Positions 33,654 through 42,378 of a DNA stretch of 64,000 bases are shown here, one piece after another. Source of the DNA: Belliella pelovolcani (GTDB taxonomy: Bacteria; Bacteroidota; Bacteroidia; Cytophagales; Cyclobacteriaceae); contig NZ_FTOP01000001.1 of NCBI RefSeq assembly GCF_900156785.1, positions 1-64,000 on the forward strand, read 5' to 3'. Below the pieces are notes generated by a model. The model was not told the origin of the DNA. It saw only the letters and a program-made list of their open reading frames with translations, and did no database searches. The translations under genes were made by a program, and so were the position numbers. Numbering within the stretch: the stretch's first letter is position 1; every line of letters begins with the position of its first letter.

Positions 33654-34628
33654 TTACTTCTTCCTTTCAATAGTATATCTTACCAATCCTTCTAGAGAAG
33701 TTTTGTATTCGGAATCAGGGAATTCATTGAGCAATGCGAGAGCTTCTTCAAAATATGTATTCATAACCTGATTGGCATAGTCAAGTCCCCCTGATTTTTT
33801 AACAAAATCTATGACTTCATTGACCGCTTTCTTGTCTTCATTCTTGTTTCGAATCATATAAATGATCCTTTTCTTGTCAAACCATGAAGCATTGTTCAAA
33901 GCGTAGATAAGAGGTAGGGTCATTTTCTTTTCTTTGATATCAATCCCCACTGGTTTGCCTATTTCATCTTCACCATAATCAAAAAGGTCATCTTTGATTT
34001 GGAAAGCCATCCCAACTTTCTCTCCGAAGTCACGCATCTTCTCCACCAAAGCAGGAGACGCACCAGAAGTAGCAGCACCTACAGCACAACAAGAAGCGAT
34101 CAAACTAGCAGTTTTCTGACGAATAATGGTGTAATATACTTCTTCGGTGATATCAAGCTTCCTAGCTTTAGCGATCTGTAGCAATTCCCCCTCGGACATC
34201 TCTCTGACTGCATGTGAGACGATTCGGAGCAATTCGAAATCACCATTATCCACACTGAGTAATAAGCCCCGAGACAAAAGATAATCACCTACCAAAACAG
34301 CGATTTTGTTCTTCCAAAGCGCATTCACAGAAAAGAATCCGCGACGATAATTGGCATCATCTACAACATCATCATGAACCAGTGTAGCAGTATGCAGTAG
34401 TTCAATCAAAGCTGCTCCTCTGTAGGTAGATTCGGCGATTTGGCCACTTACCCCAGCAGTCAAAAAAACAAACATGGGACGCATTTGCTTTCCCTTCCTC
34501 TTTACAATGTAATTGGTGATATGATCGAGTAGCTTGACCTTACTTTTCATAAAGTCACGGAATTTCTTCTCGAACTCCACCATTTCGGTGGCTATGGGTG
34601 CTTGTATATGCTTGAGGTCGGGCTTCAT
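33654..34628 (-). CDS. Polyprenyl diphosphate synthase (octaprenyl/solanesyl type)
   Basis: A 324-residue trans-isoprenyl diphosphate synthase. It has both Asp-rich motifs: first (DDVVD at 86-90, in LVHDDVVDDANYRRG) and second (QIKDDLFDYGEDEIGKPVG). The residues before the first motif (LLHTATLVH) carry no bulky aromatic gate of the FPP-synthase type, consistent with a long-chain product such as octaprenyl or solanesyl diphosphate for quinone synthesis. The frame extends to a TTG at 34673, but the ATG at 34628 matches the family start. It is divergent from the acyltransferase gene. Confidence 0.87.
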   Translation of the reverse strand: MKPDLKHIQAPIATEMVEFEKKFRDFMKSKVKLLDHITNYIVKRKGKQMRPMFVFLTAGVSGQIAESTYRGAALIELLHTATLVHDDVVDDANYRRGFFSVNALWKNKIAVLVGDYLLSRGLLLSVDNGDFELLRIVSHAVREMSEGELLQIAKARKLDITEEVYYTIIRQKTASLIASCCAVGAATSGASPALVEKMRDFGEKVGMAFQIKDDLFDYGEDEIGKPVGIDIKEKKMTLPLIYALNNASWFDKKRIIYMIRNKNEDKKAVNEVIDFVKKSGGLDYANQVMNTYFEEALALLNEFPDSEYKTSLEGLVRYTIERKK

Positions 34629-34826
34629 GGCTCTTAGAAGGTGCAATAATACAACGGATTCCAGTTGAGACAAAACCGTTGTTCTAATAATTCCTTATTG
34701 AAACAGGTTTAGAGAAAAAACGTTTGCCAAATAAAGCCCATTCAAATCAATTTCGTCAGTTTCAAAAGATAAAAAAACATTCGAAAGGCTAAATCCCGAT
34801 AGCCTCTCCAATCTTTCAATTTTTGT

Positions 34827-34834
34827 TATCTTTG
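34827..34834 (+). promoter_or_regulatory. Candidate -7 element of the acyltransferase operon (TATCTTTG)
   Basis: TATCTTTG matches TAnnTTTG. Transcription would start near 34841, leaving about 17 nt before the TTG start at 34858. Confidence 0.45.
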
Positions 34835-34857
34835 TTTTTGTCTTAAACCCGAATCCC

Positions 34858-36555
34858 TTGACTGACGACTATATCAAACATAAATACGACCCCATCCTTC
34901 CCCAAAAGGATGAATGGCCTGTGGTAAAATTGAGCAAAAGCAGGAAGGAGTTTGTGAAAAAAGTGGCCGAAGCTGCTAAAAAGAGAATTTTGGAGCAAAT
35001 TGGGGGTAAAATGGAGGTTTTGAAAGAAGAATTAGAAACCACCCACTACAGAGAAAAGCTCCGCATCAAGCAAAATCCATGGGCTGTCGACCCAGATGAT
35101 GATTACGAATTTTGGAACAAAGTCAAATCAGCACTGGTGCATCTTAGCGCAGACAGCACGCTCAACAAGACTGAAAAAAAGAAAAAATACACGGAGATTT
35201 TAGATGACATCACCATGCGCTATGCAGAAGAGATCGCTAGTAATTTCCAACATACACACTACAAGGTCACCAGGTCCATTGTGACCACTGGATTTGCGAG
35301 GCTTTTGAATGCCGCTAGGGTAAAGGGGTTCAAGAGACTTTTTAGTAATCAGTACACCCTTCAAGACAAAATCCAAATCATTGGGGAGACAGAGCAATTG
35401 AGAGATTTAGCCTCAAAGGGTACAATTATCATGGTTCCTACGCACTTTTCTAATCTGGACTCCATTCTGATTGGCTGGATAATTTCAGTCTTGGGCTTAC
35501 CTCCTTTTATCTATGGGGCAGGATTGAACCTTTTTAATATTGAGATTTTCGCCTATTTCATGAATTCATTGGGTGCTTATAAGGTAGATCGAAGAAAAAA
35601 GAACCTTGTCTATATAGAAACACTCAAAACATACAGTTCAGAAGCTATACAGTTTGGTGTTCACAGTTTGTTTTTTCCTGGAGGGACTAGGTCTCGCAGT
35701 GGAAAAATCGAATCCAAACTCAAACTTGGCCTCCTGAGTACAGCTGTAGAAGCCCAAAGAGCAAATTACCAAAAGGGCATGAATGATATAAGTGGTAAAG
35801 TATTTATCGTCCCGGTGACAATCAATTACCATTTTGTACTAGAGGCACCTAGCTTGATCAAAGAACACTTGAGCATCACTGGACAAGAACGCTACTATCA
35901 AGAAGCCGATGAATTCTCTACCTCTTTGAAGATTTCTAAGTTTCTAGTCAAGTTCTTTACCAAAGGATCTGATATATCTGTCTCCGTAGGTAAAGCCATG
36001 GATGTACTCGGCCACTATGTGGACCAAGATGGCAATAGTATGGACAAAAATGGAAGAGTCATAGACACCAGAGACTATTTCATGTCCAACGGAAAAATTA
36101 ATGTAGATACGCAAAGAGAAGAGGAGTACACTAACAGACTAGGTGAGCGGATCGTTCAGGAGTTTCACATCATCAATCGTGTATTTAGTTCTCATCTGGT
36201 GGCTTTTACTGCATTTCAACTGATCAAGGGGGAAAATAAAAAAATGGACTTGTTCAATTTGCTGAGACTCCCTGAAGAAGATATTATCATTCCGTACGAG
36301 ACCTTCAAGTCAGCTTGCCAACGTGTACTTGATAAAATCTTTGAACTGAAAGAAAAAGGTAAAGTTCATGTCGCACCACACTTACGTCAAGATATGGATC
36401 GAATTATCGCCCATGGTCTTGACAATGTAGGCATGTATCATGCAAAAAGACCGCTAGTGCAAGACAAAGATGGGAACATCATCACAGAAGACTTAAACCT
36501 ACTTTATTTTTACCACAACAGACTGGATGGATATGACCTCGAAAAACTCATCTAA
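34858..36555 (+). CDS. Glycerolipid 1-acyltransferase (PlsB/PlsC-type)
   Basis: A 565-residue acyltransferase. Its N-terminal 180 residues are helical and charged. The catalytic motif HxxxxD is visible as His196-x4-Asp201 (PTHFSNLD), followed by FPGGTRSRSG, the conserved G3P-binding block, and PVTINYHFV. This is the LPLAT superfamily and probably acylates glycerol-3-phosphate or lysophosphatidate. The start codon is TTG, as no ATG is near. The next gene, gpsA, makes its likely substrate and overlaps the end by 29 nt, so coupling supports a role in phospholipid synthesis. Confidence 0.85.
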   Translation: MTDDYIKHKYDPILPQKDEWPVVKLSKSRKEFVKKVAEAAKKRILEQIGGKMEVLKEELETTHYREKLRIKQNPWAVDPDDDYEFWNKVKSALVHLSADSTLNKTEKKKKYTEILDDITMRYAEEIASNFQHTHYKVTRSIVTTGFARLLNAARVKGFKRLFSNQYTLQDKIQIIGETEQLRDLASKGTIIMVPTHFSNLDSILIGWIISVLGLPPFIYGAGLNLFNIEIFAYFMNSLGAYKVDRRKKNLVYIETLKTYSSEAIQFGVHSLFFPGGTRSRSGKIESKLKLGLLSTAVEAQRANYQKGMNDISGKVFIVPVTINYHFVLEAPSLIKEHLSITGQERYYQEADEFSTSLKISKFLVKFFTKGSDISVSVGKAMDVLGHYVDQDGNSMDKNGRVIDTRDYFMSNGKINVDTQREEEYTNRLGERIVQEFHIINRVFSSHLVAFTAFQLIKGENKKMDLFNLLRLPEEDIIIPYETFKSACQRVLDKIFELKEKGKVHVAPHLRQDMDRIIAHGLDNVGMYHAKRPLVQDKDGNIITEDLNLLYFYHNRLDGYDLEKLI

Positions 36556-37591
36556 AAATAAATCGATAGGCGTAGTAGGCATGGGAAGCTTTGGAACAGC
36601 CATTGCCAATATTCTTGCTTCCAAAAATCCTGTGATCGCTTATGCCAGGAGGGCTGAGTTAGTCACCGAAATCAACGATAAGCATAGCGTAGACGGTAAT
36701 CCAATCCATGAAAATATACTGGCAACCCAAGACCCGGAATTATTATGTCAATCCTGTGATGTGATTTTTTTTATGGTTCCATCCAGTGCTTTCATGGACG
36801 TGACAAGGTTATTCTCCCCTTTCCTCTACCCTTATCACATGATCATCCATGGTACAAAAGGCTTGTGTTTGAACCTTCCAAAAGGCAAAAAACTTGAAGA
36901 TCTTCCAGATATAAGGAGAGAAAATATCTTGACCATGTCTGAAGTAATCCTCAAAGAAACTGTCGTGGTCAGGGTAGGATGTCTAGCAGGGCCAAATCTC
37001 GCCAAAGAACTTTCAGCAGGATTACCTGCCGCCACCGTAGTAGCGAGTAAGTTCAACGAGGTAATATTACAAGGACAAAACCTACTTAGATCAGATAAAT
37101 TTCAAGTCTACGGGAATTCCGATATTATTGGCGTTGAGTTAAGTGGGGTTTTGAAAAACATCATTGCCATTGCTGCTGGCGCCTTAGCGGGTCTAGGGCT
37201 TGGGGAGAATGCCAAAGGATTGCTGATCTCCAGGGGTATGGTAGAACTAATTTACATGGGCAATGCACTTGGAGGGAGCTTAAAATCTTTTATTGGATTG
37301 GCCGGAATTGGAGACTTAGTGACCACCTGCAATTCAACATTGTCCAGAAATTACACAGTAGGCTACCGTCTTGCCAAAGGAGAAACGCTAGAGCAAATAC
37401 AAGCAACTATGGAAGAGGTCGCAGAAGGAATCAATACTGTCAAACTGATGAAAAACTTTATGGAAAGCACAAAAAATAGAGCTCCTATCACAGAGAATCT
37501 ATACAAGGTACTTTTCGAAGATCTGACCATCGAGGAGGCTGTACAATACCTGATGAAATATCCATTTAATGTGGATGTAGACTTTTTATAA
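36527..37591 (+). CDS. gpsA: NAD(P)-dependent glycerol-3-phosphate dehydrogenase
   Basis: A 354-residue enzyme that reduces dihydroxyacetone phosphate to sn-glycerol-3-phosphate for phospholipids. It has the Rossmann motif GVVGMGSFGTAIA at about 15-27, the GpsA catalytic lysine in GVELSGVLKNIIAIAAGALAG, and the LVTTCNSTLSRNYTVGYRLAKGE segment. The start at 36527 overlaps the acyltransferase by 29 nt. It is a little longer than E. coli GpsA at the N-terminus. Confidence 0.93.
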   Translation: MDMTSKNSSKNKSIGVVGMGSFGTAIANILASKNPVIAYARRAELVTEINDKHSVDGNPIHENILATQDPELLCQSCDVIFFMVPSSAFMDVTRLFSPFLYPYHMIIHGTKGLCLNLPKGKKLEDLPDIRRENILTMSEVILKETVVVRVGCLAGPNLAKELSAGLPAATVVASKFNEVILQGQNLLRSDKFQVYGNSDIIGVELSGVLKNIIAIAAGALAGLGLGENAKGLLISRGMVELIYMGNALGGSLKSFIGLAGIGDLVTTCNSTLSRNYTVGYRLAKGETLEQIQATMEEVAEGINTVKLMKNFMESTKNRAPITENLYKVLFEDLTIEEAVQYLMKYPFNVDVDFL

Positions 37592-37679
37592 TGTCGTATC
37601 AACCATAATTGGATTTTGATTTGGAAATGGGAGATTTTTTAAGCTGATTGGAAGTTAAACCCAATTAGCTTAACCCATT

Positions 37680-38972
37680 TTGGAAAATAAACGCTCACTC
37701 AAAAGAGGGATTCAGAGATGGGACCTCGTATTTCTGATCATCAACTCAGTCATTGGTGCTGGCATCTTTGCACTTCCAGCAAAAGTTTTTGCCCTATCAG
37801 GCGTGTACTCTATTGCTGCATTTTTGGTTTGCGCACTGGTCATGATGGTCTTAATCCTCGTTTTTGCAGAAGTAAGCTCAAGATTTGAGCGTACGGGTGG
37901 GCCATACCTATATGTACACCAAGCATTTGGTCCGCTTCCAGCTTTTATTATTGGATGGCTGCTGATGTTGACAAGGCTCTTCAGCTATGCCACGCTGATC
38001 AACTTGATGGTCTTGTACCTCTCCTTCTTCTCTGAAGCATTCAACGAACCAACCATAAGAATACTGATCATCTTATCCATCACAGGATTGATCACATACT
38101 TCAATTGGATTGGGGTAAAAAATACAGCTCGAGTGAGTAACTTTCTCACCGTTGCCAAGCTGTTTCCCTTAGCAGTTTTTATCCTAGTCGGCTTGTTTTT
38201 TATTGATTTCAATAATTTCCAAAGTGGCGAATTACCAAGTCTTGCAGACTTTTCTGCCTCTACATTGCTATTGATTTTTGCTTTTGGAGGTTTTGAGGCA
38301 GGACTAGTCAATAGTGGAGAAATCGTAGAGCCCAAGAAAAATCTACCTTTTGGACTTATAACTGCAGCAGCAGTGATTGCAGGCTTTTATGTTTTGATCC
38401 AATTTGTCTCAATTGGTACTTTGCCAGACTTGGCCAATTCGGACAAACCACTAGCTGATGCCGCAACTGGTTTTATGGGTTGGTGGGGAGGTATGTTTAT
38501 CACCATAGGTGCGGTAGTTTCTATCATGGGGACATTGAATGTTCAAATCCTAAGCGGTTCGAGGTTACCCTTTGCACTCAGTGAAGAAAATCAACTGCCA
38601 AGGTTCTTTGGTAAGATCCATCCAAAATTCTCCACGCCTTGGGTCTCTATACTTTTCTTTGCCAGTCTAGTAGCTTTTGTGGCGATATTCTGGGGCTTTA
38701 TGAATTCTTTGGCCGTATCGGTGATCTCACGATTGGTCTTATATGCACTAGTCTGTGCATCCTTGATCAAACTGAGAAAAAGCGAGCCCAAAAGCAACAA
38801 TTTCTTCAAAATACCATTTGGTAATTACTTTGCAATTGCTGGCATATTACTGACAATTTGGCTACTCTCAGGAACACGGTCAGAAGAAATTATAGATACA
38901 CTCATCTGGACTGGTGGTGGATTATTGATTTTTGGGATACATCATTTCTCAAATGTGAAGAATTTGAATTAG
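37680..38972 (+). CDS. APC superfamily amino acid permease
   Basis: A 430-residue inner-membrane transporter with about 12 helices. The first helix LVFLIINSVIGAGIFALPAKVF has the GxGIF substrate-binding signature of the APC superfamily, followed by GPYLYVHQAFGPLPAFIIGWL. The substrate is unknown; related members take up amino acids, polyamines or organic cations. The start codon is TTG (no ATG nearby). It ends 88 bp after gpsA's stop and runs into the DUF3368 remnant. Cotranscription with gpsA is possible. Confidence 0.83.
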   Translation: MENKRSLKRGIQRWDLVFLIINSVIGAGIFALPAKVFALSGVYSIAAFLVCALVMMVLILVFAEVSSRFERTGGPYLYVHQAFGPLPAFIIGWLLMLTRLFSYATLINLMVLYLSFFSEAFNEPTIRILIILSITGLITYFNWIGVKNTARVSNFLTVAKLFPLAVFILVGLFFIDFNNFQSGELPSLADFSASTLLLIFAFGGFEAGLVNSGEIVEPKKNLPFGLITAAAVIAGFYVLIQFVSIGTLPDLANSDKPLADAATGFMGWWGGMFITIGAVVSIMGTLNVQILSGSRLPFALSEENQLPRFFGKIHPKFSTPWVSILFFASLVAFVAIFWGFMNSLAVSVISRLVLYALVCASLIKLRKSEPKSNNFFKIPFGNYFAIAGILLTIWLLSGTRSEEIIDTLIWTGGGLLIFGIHHFSNVKNLN

Positions 38973-39148
38973 AACTCCCTAATTGGATTCACATTAAAAG
39001 CTCAGTTGACCAGAGCGTACAAAAAAATTTAGAAATAGATTTAGATATTGGGAAAGCTAGCGCTATTGCTCTTGAATCAGAAAACCCTCTATTAATCATA
39101 GACGAACTTAAAGGGAGAAAAACATCAGTCAAACTAAGCTACCCCTAA
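38969..39148 (+). pseudogene. Remnant of a DUF3368/PIN-like toxin gene
   Basis: After the permease stop, another frame gives LPNWIHIKSSVDQSV, then LDIGKASAIALESEN, LLIIDELKGRK. This is the C-terminal half of a DUF3368 (PIN-like) protein: LP-W, the GEAEAIALA-like helix and the catalytic LLIDD-KGR block. The N-terminal part with the first PIN acidic residue is missing, and so is the end. DUF3368 proteins are the toxin-like partners of UPF0175 antitoxins; no partner lies here. The ORF that reaches upstream to 38858 is a shadow of the permease gene and not a real extension. Confidence 0.6.
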
Positions 39149-40122
39149 TCTATATTCTTTTGTTTTTCCAATATATGCCCTACTATATGCTCCGCGTGAA
39201 CAATAGAATTCTCTATAAAAAACTCTCTGGTATTCAATCCTCCACAAACTACTCCAGCCAAGTACACGCCCGGAATATTTGATTCCTGATTGGTCTGATC
39301 GTAGCAAGGCTGGCGCTTTTCGTCTAAGGTCAAAGCTATGCCCAGTTGATCTAGCAAGGCAAAATTGGGGACGTAACCAGTCATCGCCAAAACAAAGTCG
39401 TTCTCAACTGTCGCCACCCCATCTGGCGTCTGGATGATCACCTCATGCGCTTTAATTTCCTTGACCAATGAATTGGTAAAAGCCTTGATACTTCCTTCCT
39501 TGATCCGATTTTCGATATCGGGCTTGACCCAATATTTCACATTGGGATCCACACCATCTCCCTTGAGTACCATGGTTACTTCGGCTCCTTTTCTCCAAGT
39601 CTCTAGCGCAACATCCACTGCTGAGTTGCCACCGCCTACGACGATAATTTTCTGCCCAATGTAAGGCCAAGGCTCCTTGTAATAATGACTTACTTTTGGA
39701 AGATCTTCCCCAGGCACATTCATCAGGTTGGGAAGATCATAAAAACCCGTTGCCAAAATAATATTGCTAGCAAGGTATGTTGCTTTAGATGTCTTGATTT
39801 CAAAAATATCCTTCTCCTTTTTCATGGCCTCCACTTTTTCGTAGAGGTTTACTTTGAGTTTCCATTTGGCCGCAACACGCCTGTAATACTCTAGCGCCTC
39901 AGTTCTTGTGGGTTTGTGGGCAACTGACATAAATGGAACCTCTCCCATTTCTAATTTTTCTGAAGTGGAAAAGAAAGTCATATTCAGAGGATAGTTGTAT
40001 AGTGAATTAGTCAATACACCTTTCTCAACGATGACATAATTCAGATTGGACTTTTCACATTCAATTCCACATGCCAAGCCTATAGGCCCTCCTCCAATGA
40101 TGAATACATCTAAAACTTTCAT
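39145..40122 (-). CDS. ypdA: YpdA-type putative bacillithiol disulphide reductase
   Basis: A 325-residue FAD-dependent oxidoreductase. FAD motif GGGPIGLACGIE at 10-21 and NAD(P)H motif VVGGGNSAVDVALE. It has the TrxR-like fold without a CxxC, which is the feature that separates YpdA (Bdr) from thioredoxin reductases. Other YpdA marks are FSTSEKLEMG, LATGFYDLPN and the C-terminal GVYLAGVVCGG. By family it reduces oxidised bacillithiol with NADPH. bshA, a bacillithiol synthesis gene, is also in this window, 9.7 kb away. Confidence 0.85.
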   Translation of the reverse strand: MKVLDVFIIGGGPIGLACGIECEKSNLNYVIVEKGVLTNSLYNYPLNMTFFSTSEKLEMGEVPFMSVAHKPTRTEALEYYRRVAAKWKLKVNLYEKVEAMKKEKDIFEIKTSKATYLASNIILATGFYDLPNLMNVPGEDLPKVSHYYKEPWPYIGQKIIVVGGGNSAVDVALETWRKGAEVTMVLKGDGVDPNVKYWVKPDIENRIKEGSIKAFTNSLVKEIKAHEVIIQTPDGVATVENDFVLAMTGYVPNFALLDQLGIALTLDEKRQPCYDQTNQESNIPGVYLAGVVCGGLNTREFFIENSIVHAEHIVGHILEKQKNID

Positions 40123-40253
40123 GACTATAATTATCTTTGCTGTAAGATGGAATACCTTTGAAAACCATGGACTTGATTACACCTTTATCTCCAAGGCAGT
40201 ACCTTACTCATTTATTTTTTATCAAGTATAAAACAGCCCAAATCACTTACTGT

Positions 40254-41018
40254 TTATTTCTCAATTTGAAAATCTATTTGCGTGTCAAAATATGAATCTT
40301 TCAATTGCTCAAAAGATCTTTCTAATATTTCAACATAGCCAGAATGCTCCCATCTCAACACAGTAGAATTCACAGTACCATAATAATCATCAATTCTTAT
40401 AAACTGTGCCGAAAGATGCTTTTCCTGATACAAAGTAGCCCCAGTGTCTGGAAGTAACTCTTCCGGATCTTGCTTCCTCGAGTGGATAGCGTCAAAATAT
40501 GCCTCTAGTCTTGATTCACCGTTTTCTATGATTTCCGAAAACTTATCCTTGGCTCTATTCAGCTTTGTCCAAGGCGTATCCAAAAGAGCATTGCTTAATC
40601 CATAAATCCCAGGACTAATCTCTTCTATTCCCTCTTTGTAATTAGATAGATAAAACATAGACTCCCCGTCGCTGACAAGCAGATTAAATCCTTCATACCT
40701 ATCTTTCTCTTCATTGATGGCTTGAAGGTATTCATAAGGATGCATGTCTCCTTCGAGGAAGTTTTTGACCAAATCGCCCCTGGTCTTCGGGTCCTTCTTG
40801 GGATTTTTCAAGTCTCGGTAATTCGTCAAGGTAGCAAACCTCCCATTGGGATGAATTCCAAGCCAAGTCCCCCCTGCTTTCAAATCTTTACCCGCATAGA
40901 AGCCTGCTTCCCATTGTTGTATGGGCGCGGAGGGTCGCTCAAAGAATTCGTCTCTATTTCCTACCAAGACGAGTTTATAGGCTGGGTGATTTTTCCAGCT
41001 AAATGCTATCAAACACAT
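40254..41018 (-). CDS. NRDE family protein (TANGO2-like)
   Basis: A 254-residue protein with the NRDE start MCLIAFSWKNHPAYKLVLVGNRDEFFERP (NRDE at about 21-24). The Cys2 at the N-terminus is typical of these Ntn-hydrolase-like proteins. Further marks are GGTWLGIHPNGRFATLTN and YRDL near residue 70. The eukaryotic homologue TANGO2 has a role in metabolism and haem or lipid handling that is not well defined. It lies downstream of the old yellow enzyme gene but after a strong terminator, so it probably has its own promoter. Confidence 0.85.
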   Translation of the reverse strand: MCLIAFSWKNHPAYKLVLVGNRDEFFERPSAPIQQWEAGFYAGKDLKAGGTWLGIHPNGRFATLTNYRDLKNPKKDPKTRGDLVKNFLEGDMHPYEYLQAINEEKDRYEGFNLLVSDGESMFYLSNYKEGIEEISPGIYGLSNALLDTPWTKLNRAKDKFSEIIENGESRLEAYFDAIHSRKQDPEELLPDTGATLYQEKHLSAQFIRIDDYYGTVNSTVLRWEHSGYVEILERSFEQLKDSYFDTQIDFQIEK

Positions 41019-41035
41019 AAGCGCAAAATAGAAAA

Positions 41036-41056
41036 AAGGCCAGAAAGTCTGGCCTT
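41036..41056 (-). terminator. Intrinsic terminator of the alkene reductase gene
   Basis: A perfect 9-bp stem AAGGCCAGA / TCTGGCCTT with a 3-nt loop, followed on the minus strand by a run of six T, just after the stop codon at 41067. Confidence 0.88.
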
Positions 41057-41066
41057 CAATGATAGA

Positions 41067-42173
41067 TTATATCGATTTTGAAACCGTTAATTTAGGGTAA
41101 TCTGTAAAACCTTTCTCGCCTGGGGTATAAAATGTATCAGTATCCCAGTCTGCTAGTGGAGCATTTTCAGCAAATCTTTCGACAAGATCAGGGTTTGATA
41201 TAAAAGGTTTGCCATAGGCCACTGCGTCAGCCAATCCTTCTAAGATATATTGATTTCCTCTTTCTTGGTCGAAACTAGCATTGATGATCAATGTGCCTTT
41301 GTATACTGGCCTATACCTGTGTGCAATCTGAGTAACCGCATGGGGTATATCAGACACATCATTGAATGGCTCAGATAAGTGGAGATAAGAAAGTTTATAA
41401 TCATTCAACTTCTCAATGATATAGTCAAAAGTTGGAATGGTCTCCTCATCCATGGTCATTCCAAAAATCCCATGCAAAGATGGATTGAGCCTAACACCTA
41501 TACGATCTTCCGGCATGACTTCCTTGATCGCATCGATCACTTCAAATAGAATCTTTGCTCTATTTTCAATGCTACCGCCGTATTCATCTGTTCGGATATT
41601 GGAAGTCCTATTGAAGAATTGGTGAAGTAGGTACCCATTGGAAGAATGGATTTCTACACCATCAAATCCCGCTTCCATGGCATTCTTTGCAGCCTTTTGA
41701 TAATCTAGTATAGTCTGCTTGATCTCTTCGATTGTCATTTCTTTAGGTGTCACTGTCTCTTTGAAGCCTTGTGGTGTAAATGACTTAGAATGTGGGTTGA
41801 TAGCTGATGGAGCATGAGGAAGTTCACCTCCATGAAAGTCAGGATGTGACATTCTTCCAACATGCCATAGCTGAATGAAAATCTTCCCTCCTTCTTCATG
41901 GACAGCTTGGGTGACCTTTTTCCAGCCTTCCACTTGTGCCGCTGTATGAATCCCCGGTGTATTGATATATCCTACTGCCTTGGTGGATATCTGTGAACCC
42001 TCCGAAATAATCAAACCTGCAGAAGCTCTTTGACGATAATACTCCACATGGATATCAAATGGAGTTTTTTCAGGATTGTTTGCCCTGCTACGGGTCATAG
42101 GCGCCATCACTACACGGTTATTCAATTCGATTGGACCTAATTGTAATTTCTCTAAAAGTGGTTGCTTATTCAT
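41067..42173 (-). CDS. Alkene reductase, old yellow enzyme family
   Basis: A 368-residue FMN oxidoreductase of the OYE/NemA class, which reduces activated C=C bonds (enoates, maleimides, nitroesters). Marks are NRVVMAPMTRSRANN at 19-33, QLWHVGRMSHPDF at 101-113, His176-x2-Asn179 in EIHSSNGYLLHQF, and EYGGSIENRAK. The frame extends to a TTG at 42179; the ATG at 42173 is chosen. It ends in a terminator. The physiological substrate is unknown. Confidence 0.9.
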   Translation of the reverse strand: MNKQPLLEKLQLGPIELNNRVVMAPMTRSRANNPEKTPFDIHVEYYRQRASAGLIISEGSQISTKAVGYINTPGIHTAAQVEGWKKVTQAVHEEGGKIFIQLWHVGRMSHPDFHGGELPHAPSAINPHSKSFTPQGFKETVTPKEMTIEEIKQTILDYQKAAKNAMEAGFDGVEIHSSNGYLLHQFFNRTSNIRTDEYGGSIENRAKILFEVIDAIKEVMPEDRIGVRLNPSLHGIFGMTMDEETIPTFDYIIEKLNDYKLSYLHLSEPFNDVSDIPHAVTQIAHRYRPVYKGTLIINASFDQERGNQYILEGLADAVAYGKPFISNPDLVERFAENAPLADWDTDTFYTPGEKGFTDYPKLTVSKSI

Positions 42174-42298
42174 TCTCAATAGTTGGTTTACTTTATTTAA
42201 TGTCTATACAACTATTGTGAAGCAAGCTTCGTTCCAAGAGTCCGATTTACAAATAGAAACCAAGGTCTAAGTACTTATTTTTGTGATAATTAATTTAA

Positions 42299-42316
42299 AT
42301 ACGAAAATAATCGTAT
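42299..42316. promoter_or_regulatory. BlaI-type operator 1 (ATACGA-N6-TCGTAT)
   Basis: A perfect inverted repeat of 6-bp arms, 53 bp centre to centre from operator 2. It is probably a binding site for the BlaI-type repressor encoded downstream. Confidence 0.65.
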
Positions 42317-42322
42317 AAAAAC

Positions 42323-42352
42323 TTGGTTGTGAATTTACTTCTAATAACTTTG
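42323..42352 (+). promoter_or_regulatory. Promoter of the blaI-blaR1-like operon
   Basis: A -33 TTG (42323-42325) and a -7 TAACTTTG (42345-42352, consensus TAnnTTTG) are separated by 19 bp, the ideal Bacteroidota spacing. Transcription would begin near 42359, 20 nt before the ATG at 42379, within operator 2. Confidence 0.6.
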
Positions 42353-42368
42353 TACGAAGATAATCGTA
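42353..42368. promoter_or_regulatory. BlaI-type operator 2 (TACGA-N6-TCGTA)
   Basis: A perfect inverted repeat of 5-bp arms directly after the -7 element, covering the presumed transcription start. A repressor bound here would block initiation. Confidence 0.65.
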
Positions 42369-42378
42369 TATCAGTAAT

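Noticed and set aside
38858-38968. Upstream extension of the DUF3368-like frame into the permease gene
   Set aside because: It lies inside the permease coding region in another frame; only the part after 38969 looks homologous to anything.
40132-40290. TATCTTTG motif on the plus strand and a 42-codon frame from ATG 40168
   Set aside because: The frame overlaps the end of the NRDE gene, has no domain or signal peptide, and nothing else supports a gene here; the motif is probably chance.
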